Part shown: piece by piece, positions 54,390 to 63,982 of the stretch | Numbering within the stretch: position 1 is the first letter of the stretch | How the letters are laid out: each line of letters starts with the position of its first letter | Source: JADCCX01 sp031378805 | Lineage (GTDB): Bacteria; Pseudomonadota; Alphaproteobacteria; Rhizobiales; Beijerinckiaceae | Length of the DNA stretch: 64,000 bases | Reading direction: 5' to 3' | NCBI GenBank assembly: GCA_031378805.1 | Contig: JANNEO010000121.1 | Span: forward strand, 1 to 64,000 | The notes under the pieces: generated by a model | What the model was told of the DNA's origin: nothing | Databases searched by the model: none | What the model saw: only the letters and a program-made list of their open reading frames with translations | Position numbers and translations under genes: made by a program

Positions 54390-55283
54390 TCAGCGCCGGA
54401 TTTCGGCCTTGGCACGCAGCTCGTTCATGTAACCCGAAGAGGTTCCCTCCGCACGCTTCTGCATCAGCTCCTGCTCGATCTGGTTGCGCAGCACCATATT
54501 GTCCTGCCGCTCGTTCTTCTCGCAAACAGCGATCATCTCGATCCCCTGTTCGGATCTGAAGGGCGCAGTGAGTCGACCGACCGGAGTCTTGGCAAGCAAA
54601 TCCAGCGTCTGCTTGGACAGATCGACCGAGGAGCGGCCGATGCGCTCTTTTACGGCCACATCGCGCAGCGTGCGCATGTAATCCACGCCCGCCTCACAAT
54701 CGGTGAAGCGGCCCCGCGCGGCATTGGCGTCACGTTCGCGCAGGCCGGGGTTGGTGCCTGCTGGCACCACGAAGACGACCTGACGGATGACATAGTCCGT
54801 CACCTTGGCATCGCCTTTGGCCGTCCTGCGCTCCAGTTCCGCGTTCAGTTCCGCGTTGGAGATGTTTTGCGAGCGCGCGCGTTGGCGCAGCAATTCGGTC
54901 CATATCGCCTGTGCCGAGATCTTGGCCTTGACCGCCTCGGGGTCGATGCCGGCCTTCACAAGGTTCTGCTCGAACTGGGTGGGTGACTGTCGCACGCTGG
55001 TGGCCAGGCGGGACATCGCGTCTTCAAGACCGGCAGGCGTCATGCGCATCCCGAGACGCCGTCCTTCGGCAAGCTTGATCCGATCGTCGATCAGCTCTTG
55101 CAGTGCGGCTGGACGGCTCATGGGCTGCCTGAACAATGCTGAGGACACTTTCATGCGCTGTTCGACATCGCGATTCGTGATTGGTTCGCCGTTGACGGCG
55201 GCTATGGAGGATTGAGCCATGACAGGCGGTGCCAGTGCGGTGACCACCAAAACAAAGGCCATGAGTGCAGCGCGATGCAACAT
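54390..55283 (-). CDS. SurA-like periplasmic chaperone/peptidylprolyl isomerase
   Basis: This 297-residue exported protein begins with a signal peptide (MAFVLVVTALAPPVMAQ) followed by a SurA N-terminal chaperone domain (IAAVNGEPITNRDVEQRMK). A degenerate parvulin-like middle region (VTDYVIRQVVFVVPAGT) lacks clear active-site residues, so a chaperone role is more likely than proline isomerisation. It should help fold outer-membrane proteins such as LptD, its upstream neighbour. The ATG at 55283 has GGGAG nine bases away; the frame is open 62 codons upstream inside lptD. rsmA follows. Confidence 0.85.
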   Translation of the reverse strand: MLHRAALMAFVLVVTALAPPVMAQSSIAAVNGEPITNRDVEQRMKVSSALFRQPMSRPAALQELIDDRIKLAEGRRLGMRMTPAGLEDAMSRLATSVRQSPTQFEQNLVKAGIDPEAVKAKISAQAIWTELLRQRARSQNISNAELNAELERRTAKGDAKVTDYVIRQVVFVVPAGTNPGLRERDANAARGRFTDCEAGVDYMRTLRDVAVKERIGRSSVDLSKQTLDLLAKTPVGRLTAPFRSEQGIEMIAVCEKNERQDNMVLRNQIEQELMQKRAEGTSSGYMNELRAKAEIRR

Positions 55284-55303
55284 GCTTGAAACTCCCGTTG
55301 AAC

Positions 55304-58156
55304 TCAGCGTGTTCCGTCGACCGTGGCCGTCGATCCGGTGACCTGACGGTAGTTCAATTGGCCAAGGTGCTTGAGCTCCAGGCGGAAGAAAACGGTGCTG
55401 GCCGTTGTCCGCGCCGCACCAATGTTTTCCGCCAATGCACGACTGTAGGTCACGGCGAAGGTCGTGCATTCATCGATGTAGCCGATACCGAGGGAATATG
55501 ATGTCATGCGGAACGGCGAACGATCATATTTGAGCGGAATGGTTGTATTGCCATAATACCTCAGAAGCTCTGCATAATCCCGATCATAGGTATACCGATC
55601 CAGATCGAAGTTGACGCTGCCCGTGGTGTACCAGCTGTTGGGCAATTTCAGCGTGTTGCTGAAGGAAACGCCTTCCCTGCGGCGCACGAAACCGAGATCT
55701 GGCTGTGCTTCCTGACGGGCATACAGGATGCTCGATGTCAGATCGCCGATTGTACCTGATGCCGACACTTCAAGTCTCTGCAGCTTGAGGCTGGCATCAT
55801 CGAAACGCCCACGGGCAATGAAGCTGACCTGCTTGTTGGGCGAATAGGCGAAGCGCGCAACATAATCCGAACGGTTCTTGTCGAGGCCGGAATTCATGCC
55901 CGTATTGACCTGGTCGGTGCCAAAGAGGCCATCGGATTTGAAGGAATTGCGGCCCGCCAGATGATAGGACTGGCCGACGAGGGCATTCATGTAGCCGCCA
56001 TTGGTGAAGGTGGTCGTGAACTGCGCCCCTGCATTGGCGCGCACGCCGCCTTCGGTGCGGTCGTAGCCAGAGAAGCGATTGAGCGAGAACAGGTTGCTGT
56101 CACTGAACACGAGGCTTTGGGAATCCTCGTTGGGTGACTTGCCAATCCGCTGTTCATTGGGACTGGCGATGATCTGCGCGATCGGCTCGAACAAATGTGT
56201 GCCCCAGGAGGAGCTGGCGACCAGCGGATAGCGGTATTCCAGCCCGATGCTCGGCATGGCCTGCACGCTGGTGTCGCTCGCTGCAAGGAAATTGGTCTGC
56301 TTGTCGTTGCCGAAGATGGCATTGCCATTCAGCCGATAGGGATCGCTGGAGTATGAGGTCGTGTTCAGCGTGTGGTTCTTCACGTCGAGCTGCGCACTGA
56401 CAAATGGTGTCCAGACCTGACCCAACGGGTCGATGAAGTTGCGCCGCCAGGACACCACCGCACTCGCCCGGTTCATGATGCCAGCCGCACCGCGCAACAG
56501 GCAGTCTCCACGCTGATATCCCCGATTGGGAACCAGGTTGTTGGGGCTCTTGAGCCCACCAGGATTGGCGAGAGGCACCGTTGGATTGGGCAAGCCAAGC
56601 AAGGTAGGCGGCAGGCCATTGCCACAACCATAGCCCTGGGAGATGGGAACATTACCCACGTAATACCCAAACAGGCCGCTTGGCCCGAACCATTGCGACG
56701 GGCTTTGGGTCGATGAGCCAAAACGTCGACCACCATTGGCGGTCGGGAGCGCGTAATAGTCCGCTGTTTCCCGTGACAGGCTTGTGATGTTCACATCAAC
56801 CGCCAGTTCGCCACCGATCACGCCGCCGGGTTGGAACCGGCGGTTGTAGTCGATGACAGGATGCACCACCGGCAATTGCTTTTGCCAGTCAAATTGGGTC
56901 AGCCCCTGAATGTAGCTCGCGGTCGCATCGAAATAGGCCCGTTCCGTCTGGCCCCTCAGATAGACCGATGACACGGATTCCTTGAAGTAGGTGAGCTGCA
57001 CGCTCTCCGATTTCACACGGTAGTTGCCGACGAAATACTTGTCCGTCAGCAAGGCCACATCCCAGCCGAATTTCCAGTTCTTGTTGATCAGGAACTGGCC
57101 TGTTGTCTCGACACTGCCGCGGAAGACACGTTTGTCGTTAGTGCCCGTGGACAAATCCCGCCAATCGGACGGGTTTGTCGGGTCAACCTTGTTGCGCGGA
57201 AGAGCTGTGGCTGGGTTGACCCGGTTAGGCCCCGCAGGCCCAGGCAGGAATGCCCCTGGATCAGCCTGGAAGATGCCAGTGGCGCGGATGTTGTAGACGC
57301 CTGTTTCCAACCGGTGACGCCACTCGACCTCGTTCAGCATACCCTGCTTTGTCAGGGCGGACGGCGTCCACAGCACGTCGTAATGCGGGGCAGGTGCCCA
57401 GTAGATCGGCAGCGACACACGATAGCCGGTCGCCGAACTGCGGGAATAGCGTGGCGTCAGCAGGCCGGACTTGCGCGTCACAGTCGGATCGGGCGCAGAA
57501 AAATATGGGATATAGGCGAGCGGCAGACCGAAGAACTCAAGCCGCGCATCCTCATAATAGATCATCTGCTCGGAATTCTTGGCGATGATCCGTGCCGCCT
57601 TCACCTGCCACAGCGGCGGCTTGTCGGGATTGTCCTTGCAGGTCTCACAGGCCGTGTAGATGCCGCGCTCGAACACTGTCGTTTCGCCATCCGTGCGCTC
57701 GCCGCGAGCCGCGCTGATGCGCTGCTTGTCCGGAGACACCACCCGAAGCGTATCGATGAACCCGTCCTTGAAATCGTCGGTCAGCTCGAACTTGTCGCTG
57801 TAGATCGTGTTGCCATTGGCTTCGACCAGTTTGGCATTGCCCTCGGCATAGACCCGTTTGGTGTTGCGGTCGTAGGTGACGCGGTCGGCCTCGAGAATGC
57901 GTCCCTGATAATAGAGCTGCACGTCACCGCGCGCTTCAACGAGATTCTTGTCGTTGTTGTAGACGATTTCGCGTGCATCAACGAGCAATCGGCTCTTCTG
58001 CTGCGATGAACGCTGGGTCAATTGATCATTCAGGGTCTGGGACAGCACAGGCGTGCAAAGGGCCTGGCCAAGGACAGCCAGAAAAACAGACCCCGCCACT
58101 GCTCCAAGCAAGCGGCTTTTGCGTGACGGTGCCAGGCTGGTGAAACCGCCTGTCAT
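55304..58156 (-). CDS. lptD: LPS-assembly protein LptD
   Basis: This 950-residue outer-membrane beta-barrel inserts lipopolysaccharide into the outer leaflet together with LptE. After a signal sequence (LGAVAGSVFLAVLGQALCTPVLSQ, with a break) comes the OstA/LptA-like N-domain (SRLLVDAREIVYNNDKNLVEARGDV, ~55-170). The barrel follows, with the family DARLEFFGLPLAYIPYFSAPDP (split at Gly). Several cysteines (CETC near 180; others in GYGCGNG and RGDCLLRG) could form stabilising disulfides. It ends GSTATVDGTR. The ATG overlaps the lptG stop (TAATG). A DsbA and an M48 protease that could help assembly are encoded elsewhere in this window. Confidence 0.95.
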   Translation of the reverse strand: MTGGFTSLAPSRKSRLLGAVAGSVFLAVLGQALCTPVLSQTLNDQLTQRSSQQKSRLLVDAREIVYNNDKNLVEARGDVQLYYQGRILEADRVTYDRNTKRVYAEGNAKLVEANGNTIYSDKFELTDDFKDGFIDTLRVVSPDKQRISAARGERTDGETTVFERGIYTACETCKDNPDKPPLWQVKAARIIAKNSEQMIYYEDARLEFFGLPLAYIPYFSAPDPTVTRKSGLLTPRYSRSSATGYRVSLPIYWAPAPHYDVLWTPSALTKQGMLNEVEWRHRLETGVYNIRATGIFQADPGAFLPGPAGPNRVNPATALPRNKVDPTNPSDWRDLSTGTNDKRVFRGSVETTGQFLINKNWKFGWDVALLTDKYFVGNYRVKSESVQLTYFKESVSSVYLRGQTERAYFDATASYIQGLTQFDWQKQLPVVHPVIDYNRRFQPGGVIGGELAVDVNITSLSRETADYYALPTANGGRRFGSSTQSPSQWFGPSGLFGYYVGNVPISQGYGCGNGLPPTLLGLPNPTVPLANPGGLKSPNNLVPNRGYQRGDCLLRGAAGIMNRASAVVSWRRNFIDPLGQVWTPFVSAQLDVKNHTLNTTSYSSDPYRLNGNAIFGNDKQTNFLAASDTSVQAMPSIGLEYRYPLVASSSWGTHLFEPIAQIIASPNEQRIGKSPNEDSQSLVFSDSNLFSLNRFSGYDRTEGGVRANAGAQFTTTFTNGGYMNALVGQSYHLAGRNSFKSDGLFGTDQVNTGMNSGLDKNRSDYVARFAYSPNKQVSFIARGRFDDASLKLQRLEVSASGTIGDLTSSILYARQEAQPDLGFVRRREGVSFSNTLKLPNSWYTTGSVNFDLDRYTYDRDYAELLRYYGNTTIPLKYDRSPFRMTSYSLGIGYIDECTTFAVTYSRALAENIGAARTTASTVFFRLELKHLGQLNYRQVTGSTATVDGTR

Positions 58157-59244
58157 TATCCGTCCTCTTGGTGCAACAAAACGTATGTCCCGAGCAGGCT
58201 TCCGATTATCGCGGGGAACCAGGCGGCCACAGGTGCGCTAAGCAGACCCGCAGCTCCCAGATCTTCCGCAATCTGAGTGCAAACATAAAGCACGAAGCCG
58301 GCAATCACGCCACCCAAAACGAGCTTTGCGACCCCGCCAAATCGGAAGAATCTTAATGAAACACTAGCAGCGATGATAACCATTGCGATGAGCAAAAAAG
58401 GCCGAGCCAGCAGGCCCTGATACCGCAGCCGATAGCGGGTGGCGTCAAGACCCGCAAGCTCCAGTTGGCGGATGGTTGCCGGGAGTCGCCAGAAGGACAC
58501 ATTTTCCGAGCTTCCAAGCGCCTGGCGCACCTCGTCGCGGGTGAGGTTGGTGGCCAGCAGATAGACGCCCGCCTGCTGCGGCTCGATGTCGACCGACAGG
58601 ATGCGCGCGTTCTCGAGACGCCAATATCCCTTGTGCAACACGGCCGATTCGGCCTCGACGCGCTCCAGCAGCAACCCCGCTTTGTCGAACACGAAGACGG
58701 TGACAGCGCCCAGCTGCGTTCCGTCGACAAGGCCGGGCGAACCACGCATGATCGAGCTGCCGTCGACCGAGAGCTGTCGCACGAAACGGCTACGCGTCGC
58801 CTGCTCGTTCGGCCTCGAAAAAATGCGCGTTTCCAGCTGTTCGGCGCGTCTTTTCAGGTTGACCGCGAGGGGATTGTAAAGCGTCATCGCGGTCAGGCCG
58901 ATCAGCATGGCCACGATCACGGGCGGAAAACCGAACTGCCATACCGAAACGCCGCTGGCCCGTGCGATCACCAGTTCCAGCTTGCGGCTGAGTGTCAGGA
59001 ATGCCGCCAGGCTGCCGAAAAGCACGGCAAACGGCAATATCTGCTCGGCGATCATCGGCGTGCGGAAGAAGGACAAGCGGGCCAAGGTCAGGGTGCTGAC
59101 GTCGACGCCTTCGCCAGCGCGTCGAATCAGTTCGACGAGGTCGATCAGGAATATCAGGCCAAACACGGTCACGAAGACCGCGCCGATGGTCTGGAGAAAG
59201 CGCAATGACAAATACCGCCCGAGGGTGAAGCCAATGCCGATCAT
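58156..59244 (-). CDS. lptG: LPS export ABC transporter permease LptG
   Basis: This 362-residue inner-membrane subunit, with LptF and LptB, extracts lipopolysaccharide from the inner membrane. Six transmembrane helices are visible, three at each end (TIGAVFVTVFGLIFLIDLVEL first), around a periplasmic beta-jellyroll. The SFFRTPMIAEQILPFAVLFGSL segment and the coupling helix are typical. The ATG at 59244 overlaps the lptF stop as ATGA, and the frame's longer form to 59277 is not needed. Its stop overlaps the lptD start. Confidence 0.94.
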   Translation of the reverse strand: MIGIGFTLGRYLSLRFLQTIGAVFVTVFGLIFLIDLVELIRRAGEGVDVSTLTLARLSFFRTPMIAEQILPFAVLFGSLAAFLTLSRKLELVIARASGVSVWQFGFPPVIVAMLIGLTAMTLYNPLAVNLKRRAEQLETRIFSRPNEQATRSRFVRQLSVDGSSIMRGSPGLVDGTQLGAVTVFVFDKAGLLLERVEAESAVLHKGYWRLENARILSVDIEPQQAGVYLLATNLTRDEVRQALGSSENVSFWRLPATIRQLELAGLDATRYRLRYQGLLARPFLLIAMVIIAASVSLRFFRFGGVAKLVLGGVIAGFVLYVCTQIAEDLGAAGLLSAPVAAWFPAIIGSLLGTYVLLHQEDG

Positions 59245-60413
59245 CGAAAGGCCAATTGCCTGCCGCGTGCCACCCACATTTCGATCAGGTCAACCGCCTT
59301 GAGGAAGATCTTTGGCGTATGGGTAACGCCAGCCATCGAACGCCAGGAGATAACCCCCGCAATCATGGTTGCACCGATTGGCACAAGGTAAATCAGCGGC
59401 GTCCAGAACGCCGACCGAGAGGCCAGTCCAGACGCGCCAAATCCTGCGATTCGCAGGGCCACCATGGCGATGACGGCGACAGCAATCGCCGAACCGCGAC
59501 CCTGCCGTGTTGTCTTGGCGCCGCCCAGTGCGGCAAAGCCGATCATCATGCAGGCCAACGGATAGATGGGGTTGGCAAAACGCTCATGCAGCTCGGAGCG
59601 AAACCGTCCTGACTGAAGCCTCACATAGGTATCGCTCTGATCCGCGTTGATCAGGTCGAATGTGCTGCGTTCGCGGGGTTTGTAAACGACCTTCTCCCCG
59701 TCGGCACCAAACTGGTCGAGATCAATGGCGTAGCGGTCATAGGCCACGATCGCATTGTCGCGCGATGCCGCTTGCTGCCGATGGACGCTGCCACTTTCCA
59801 GGATGATATAGGCTGAGCCGTTGCTTTCCACGATCTGTCCGCGTTCGGCGAGATAGGTCGATTGCTTGGTGGGGTCGCGCGCGTCATGGATCAAAATTCC
59901 AAGCATGGCCCCGCCAGGGCTTTTCTCGCGGAAATGGAAGGTGATGCCCTTGTCGATGGTTGTGAAACGACCTTCCTGAAGGAATTTCGTCACGACGTCG
60001 GCGCGAATTTTGGTCAGCATGTCGCGCAGGGATCGAAAGCTGTCCGGCATGGCAAAAATCGTAATGTAACCAACCATGATAGCAACCATGATCGTCAGCA
60101 AAAACAATGGCTTGGCGACCTTGATGGGAGCCATTCCGGCGGCATTCATCACGATCAATTCGCTGTCGGTGTTGAGCTTGTTCAGGGCGTAGAGAACCGC
60201 TGCAAAAAGAGCGATAGGTGCAATGATCATGACCAGCGCGGGCAGCGTCAGCAGGGTCACCTGGAGAAACACCAGGATGGTTTGTCCCTTGCCGGAAACG
60301 AGATCCATTTCGCGGATTGCGGAGGATATCCAGATCACGCCGGTCAACGCTGTCAGGCACAGCAGGAATGCGGAAGCGGCGGTACGGAAAATGTACCGTT
60401 CCAGCAGGTTCAT
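59241..60413 (-). CDS. lptF: LPS export ABC transporter permease LptF
   Basis: This 390-residue partner of LptG begins MNLLERYIFRTAASAFLLCL. It has six helices and a periplasmic domain (about residues 115-275) that includes GITFHFREKSPGG and IHDARDPTKQSTYLAERGQI. The family motif SDSELIVMNAAGM appears here as NTDSELIVMNAAGM near residue 80. The frame stays open 63 codons upstream, but those residues are unlike LptF. It is first in the operon; the 212 bases between it and divergent pepA should hold both promoters. Confidence 0.94.
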   Translation of the reverse strand: MNLLERYIFRTAASAFLLCLTALTGVIWISSAIREMDLVSGKGQTILVFLQVTLLTLPALVMIIAPIALFAAVLYALNKLNTDSELIVMNAAGMAPIKVAKPLFLLTIMVAIMVGYITIFAMPDSFRSLRDMLTKIRADVVTKFLQEGRFTTIDKGITFHFREKSPGGAMLGILIHDARDPTKQSTYLAERGQIVESNGSAYIILESGSVHRQQAASRDNAIVAYDRYAIDLDQFGADGEKVVYKPRERSTFDLINADQSDTYVRLQSGRFRSELHERFANPIYPLACMMIGFAALGGAKTTRQGRGSAIAVAVIAMVALRIAGFGASGLASRSAFWTPLIYLVPIGATMIAGVISWRSMAGVTHTPKIFLKAVDLIEMWVARGRQLAFR

Positions 60414-60625
60414 CCCGAGCAGCTTCAGAACCAAGCGACAACCCTTCGCGCCTCCCCATCGGGCGCTTCGACCTTTCGTCAACTGAAGCTTCATGGCTAT
60501 TCCATGACCCCTGCGCAAGCGTGGATTTCCGACTTCGCCGCATTGACAGGCCATGACCAACCCGCCACCTGTCAGTGGATGCATGTGGTGCGGGCTTCGC
60601 AACAGCAGTTAGGGACGCGACGATA

Positions 60626-62113
60626 ATGGGACTGACATTGACATTGAGCGTGCAAACCTTTGGTCCAATCCCGGCCCAAACCATGGTGTTGCTGACGACA
60701 GATTCCCTTGCGCTTCCCGATCAGGCGACGCTCACGGCCTCGGCGAAAGAGGCTATTCAGCGGCTCGCCACCATCGAGAAATTCAGTGGCAAGGCGCAAT
60801 CTTCCCTTGCTGCCACTGGGCTGTCTGAACTGCCCTGCGAAAGGCTGATGATCATCGGTCTGGGCAAAGACGCTGAACTCGCCAAGACGGATTGGGTGAC
60901 CACCGGTGGGCTGATTGCAGGCAAGCTGAAGGCAGGTTCCGTTTCTGTCGTGGCGGGCATAGCAGGCACGCCACTGACGCCTGTCCAGGCCGCTGATCTT
61001 GCGCTTGGCATGAGGATGCGCACCTACAGTTTCGACCGCTACAAGACCAAGAAAAAGGACGAGGACGCCGCCGGAATCATCGCCGTCACCCTGCATGTGG
61101 ATGATGCGAGCGCTGTGAAGAAGGCGTTGAAATCCCGCAATGCACTGGCCGACGGCATCGATCTCGCCCGCGAACTCGTCAACGAGCCCCCTAACGTGCT
61201 GACGCCGGAAAGTTTCGCCAAACGTGCGAAGGCGCTGGAGGATATTGGCGTCGATGTCGAAATTCTTGGCGAAAAAGAGCTGAAAAAGCTCGGAATGCGG
61301 GCGCTGTTGGGCGTTGGCGCGGGATCACAGTACGAAAGCCAGGTGGCGATCATGCGCTGGAACGGCGCCAAGGATGCCAAGGCGCAACCCGTGGCCTTCG
61401 TCGGCAAGGGCGTGACGTTTGATACCGGCGGCATCTCGATCAAGCCAGCGGGCGGCATGGAGGACATGAAGGGCGACATGGCGGGCGCGGCCTGCGTGAC
61501 CGGCCTCATGCACGCACTGGCGGCCCGCAAAGCCAAGGTCAACGCGATTGGCGTGATTGGCCTGGTCGAGAACATGCCGGACGCCAAGGCGCAGCGCCCT
61601 GGCGATATTGTGACGTCGATGTCGGGCCAGACCCTCGAGATCATCAACACGGATGCCGAGGGCAGATTGGTGCTGGCAGATGTGCTTTGGCACACGCAAG
61701 CGGCCTTCAAGCCGAAATTCATGGTCAATCTGGCAACATTGACCGGCGCGATCCTGGTGGCGCTTGGGCAGGAACACGCGGGGCTTTTCTCGAACAACGA
61801 CGAGCTTTCTGAGCGGATCACGGCAGCAGGCAAGACCACGGGCGAGCGGGTGTGGCGGATGCCGCTCGATCCGGCCTACGACAAGATCATCGATTCGAAA
61901 TTCGCCGATGTGAAAAACTCGGGCGGGCGCTACGCGGGATCGATCACTGCGGCGCAGTTTCTCCAGCGTTTCGTCAATGACTGCCCCTGGGCACATCTGG
62001 ATGTTGCGGGAACGGCGATGGCGGCCAATCAGACCGAGATCAACCGCAGCTGGGGCCCGGGTTGGGGGGTAAGATTGCTGAACCAGCTTGTTGCCGATCA
62101 CTATGAAGACTGA
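60626..62113 (+). CDS. pepA: Leucyl aminopeptidase PepA (M17)
   Basis: This 495-residue cytosolic two-metal peptidase removes N-terminal residues from peptides. The metal and catalytic sites are intact: VGKGVTFDTGGISIKP with the catalytic Lys, then DMKGDMAGAA, and the family signature NTDAEGRLVLAD. The N-terminal macro-like domain spans ~1-165. The ATG at 60626 follows AGGGA; the frame is open 17 codons earlier. It is divergent from lptF and is followed by holC after 16 bases, a conserved proteobacterial order. Confidence 0.96.
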   Translation: MGLTLTLSVQTFGPIPAQTMVLLTTDSLALPDQATLTASAKEAIQRLATIEKFSGKAQSSLAATGLSELPCERLMIIGLGKDAELAKTDWVTTGGLIAGKLKAGSVSVVAGIAGTPLTPVQAADLALGMRMRTYSFDRYKTKKKDEDAAGIIAVTLHVDDASAVKKALKSRNALADGIDLARELVNEPPNVLTPESFAKRAKALEDIGVDVEILGEKELKKLGMRALLGVGAGSQYESQVAIMRWNGAKDAKAQPVAFVGKGVTFDTGGISIKPAGGMEDMKGDMAGAACVTGLMHALAARKAKVNAIGVIGLVENMPDAKAQRPGDIVTSMSGQTLEIINTDAEGRLVLADVLWHTQAAFKPKFMVNLATLTGAILVALGQEHAGLFSNNDELSERITAAGKTTGERVWRMPLDPAYDKIIDSKFADVKNSGGRYAGSITAAQFLQRFVNDCPWAHLDVAGTAMAANQTEINRSWGPGWGVRLLNQLVADHYED

Positions 62114-62129
62114 AAATACAAGGGGATAG

Positions 62130-62576
62130 ATGGAAATACTCTTCTATCACTTGCAAAACAGCACGCTGGAACAGGCCCTGCCAGGATTGCTCGAGAAAAC
62201 GCTCTCACGCGGCTGGAAGGCCGTGGTCAGAGTCTCGAGCGACGAACGCATGAAGGCGCTTGATGATCACCTGTGGACCTTCAGCGACGAAAGCTTCCTT
62301 CCCCACGGTATCGATGCTGATGCCAACATTGCCGCGTTGCAGATCATCTTGTCGCTATCCGATGCGCGATTCAATGATGCCGAGGTGATGTTCGCCGTGG
62401 ATGGCACCGACCTTCCGCAATCCGCAGGTTGGACCCGGGCCGTCCTGATGTTCGCAGGCAACGATCCTGAAGCGCTCGACAAGGCGCGTTCAGCATGGAA
62501 AGCGGTGAAGGCAACCGGGCAGGATGCAACATATTGGCGCCAGGATGATTCAGGGCGCTGGGCAAAAATGGCCTAA
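62130..62576 (+). CDS. holC: DNA polymerase III subunit chi HolC
   Basis: This 148-residue clamp-loader accessory subunit links the replicase to single-strand binding protein. It shows the start EILFYHLQNSTLEQALPGLLEK (split at Glu), VVRVSSDERMKALDDHLWTF, the FLPHG motif (~56-60), and the C-terminal YWRQDDSGRW. Position after pepA supports the call. valS, its partner in many proteobacteria, is not present; aqpZ follows after 119 bases. Confidence 0.93.
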   Translation: MEILFYHLQNSTLEQALPGLLEKTLSRGWKAVVRVSSDERMKALDDHLWTFSDESFLPHGIDADANIAALQIILSLSDARFNDAEVMFAVDGTDLPQSAGWTRAVLMFAGNDPEALDKARSAWKAVKATGQDATYWRQDDSGRWAKMA

Positions 62577-62695
62577 TCTATTTTTGGCACGCCTTTGCGA
62601 TTTTGCATTCGAGGATTGCTCAACTGACCAAAGTAGAAGACGTTCCAGTCTTGTGGTCATCAGGTTGGATGATTCGATAAACAGTAGGAATTCCA

Positions 62696-63418
62696 ATGAA
62701 GAAATACATCGCAGAAATGTTTGGCACGGCAGTGCTGGTTTTCGTGGGTTGTGGCGCTGTTGTTGCTGTCAATCTGCTTGGCATGGGGTTGACACCTCCA
62801 GCAGCGATGGGTGTGTCCGTGCAAACCCAGGGCATTGTTGCCATCGCGCTGGCCTTCGGGCTTTCGGTTACGGCGATGGCCTATTGCATAGGCCCTGTCT
62901 CGGGCTGCCATATCAATCCCGCAGTCACGGTGGCACTTTGGGCTGCTGGTCGCTTCGACAGCAAGGACGTGCCGGGCTACATCATCGCGCAATGCATTGG
63001 CGGCTTCATCGGCGCGGGCCTCCTGGCTACGATTCTGCTGGGTAAAACGGGTGGATATGCGATTGCGGGAGGCGTCTTCGGGCAAAATACGTTCACCGGC
63101 TGGTCAGTGACCTCTGCTTTCCTCACTGAGTTCCTGGCGACAATGATCTTCACTGCCGTCATTCTCGGCGTGACGCAGGCCAAGGCAGGCTCCGGCCTCG
63201 TGGCTGGATTGGTGATTGGTTTGACGCTGGCTTTGCTGCATCTTGCCTTCGTTCCGATTACCGGCAATTCGCTGAACCCGGCCCGCACGCTGGCGCCCAA
63301 CATCTATGTGGGAGGCGCGGCCCTGCAGCAACTCTGGCTTTACATCGTTGCACCACTCGCGGGCGGCTTCGTGGCAGGCACGCTGTTCAAGATGAAGGTG
63401 CTCTCGGCAGAAGACTGA
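62696..63418 (+). CDS. aqpZ: Aquaporin Z
   Basis: This 240-residue membrane channel should pass water rather than glycerol. It has six helices and two half-helices carrying the NPA boxes, GCHINPAVTV (~65) and SLNPARTL (~196). The pore has the small-residue and Arg selectivity pattern expected of AqpZ (Arg right after the second NPA). AGGAATTCC lies before the ATG. A strong terminator follows, so it is probably a single-gene unit inserted between holC and ndk. Confidence 0.93.
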   Translation: MKKYIAEMFGTAVLVFVGCGAVVAVNLLGMGLTPPAAMGVSVQTQGIVAIALAFGLSVTAMAYCIGPVSGCHINPAVTVALWAAGRFDSKDVPGYIIAQCIGGFIGAGLLATILLGKTGGYAIAGGVFGQNTFTGWSVTSAFLTEFLATMIFTAVILGVTQAKAGSGLVAGLVIGLTLALLHLAFVPITGNSLNPARTLAPNIYVGGAALQQLWLYIVAPLAGGFVAGTLFKMKVLSAED

Positions 63419-63454
63419 ACGCCTGGCCAAAGGACAATCCTTGCAGGAATGATG

Positions 63455-63482
63455 ACGCGCGGGTATGGACCCCGCGCGTTTT
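63455..63482 (+). terminator. Rho-independent terminator after aqpZ
   Basis: ACGCGCGGG and CCCGCGCGT form a perfect 9-bp stem around a seven-base loop, followed by TTTT. It lies 36 bases after the aqpZ stop and just before the ndk ribosome-binding site. Confidence 0.85.
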
Positions 63483-63509
63483 CAATTCCCCACACAAGGA
63501 AGTTTACCC

Positions 63510-63932
63510 ATGGCCGTTCAGCGGACGTTTTCCATCATCAAGCCCGACGCCACGCGCCGCAACCTCACCGGTGCAGTCAACGCCATGATCGAGGGCGTCG
63601 GCCTGCGCATCGTGGCGCAGAAGCGCTTGCACATGACCCCTGCCCAGGCAGGTGCATTCTACGCGGTCCACAAGGAGCGTCCATTCTACGGTGAGCTGGT
63701 GCAGCAGATGTCGGCGGCTCCGGTCGTCGTGCAGGTGCTGGAAGGCGATAACGCCATCGCCCGCTACCGTGAAGTCATGGGCGCCACCAATCCGGCAAAT
63801 GCTGCCGATGGCACCATCCGCAAGGCGCACGCCCTGTCGGTGGGCGAGAACACGGTGCATGGTTCCGATGCGCCGGAGACGGCAGCCATCGAGATCGCGC
63901 AGTTCTTTTCGGGCAATGAAATCGTCGGCTGA
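63510..63932 (+). CDS. ndk: Nucleoside diphosphate kinase
   Basis: This 140-residue enzyme transfers phosphate from ATP to other nucleoside diphosphates through a phosphohistidine. Conserved parts are QRTFSIIKPDATRRNL (4-19), ERPFYGELV (~54), ALEG-type EGDNAIARYREVMGATNP, and the active-site His in ENTVHGSDAPE (~117). AAGGAAG is seven bases before the ATG. A terminator follows the gene. Confidence 0.98.
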   Translation: MAVQRTFSIIKPDATRRNLTGAVNAMIEGVGLRIVAQKRLHMTPAQAGAFYAVHKERPFYGELVQQMSAAPVVVQVLEGDNAIARYREVMGATNPANAADGTIRKAHALSVGENTVHGSDAPETAAIEIAQFFSGNEIVG

Positions 63933-63956
63933 TCCAGCCCTGGCATTTCAAATCGA

Positions 63957-63982
63957 AAGGCGGGCTTTGGCTCGCCTTTTTT
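63957..63982 (+). terminator. Rho-independent terminator after ndk
   Basis: AGGCGGGC-TTTG-GCTCGCCT (one G-T wobble) is followed by a run of six T residues. It lies 25 bases after the ndk stop. Confidence 0.9.

Noticed and set aside
36036..62662. Shared 13-mer CTTGTGGTCATCA upstream of hutF (36036) and aqpZ (62650) as a common regulatory site
   Set aside because: Many exact 13-base matches are expected by chance in 64 kb. The hut and aqpZ genes have no evident link and the flanks do not match.
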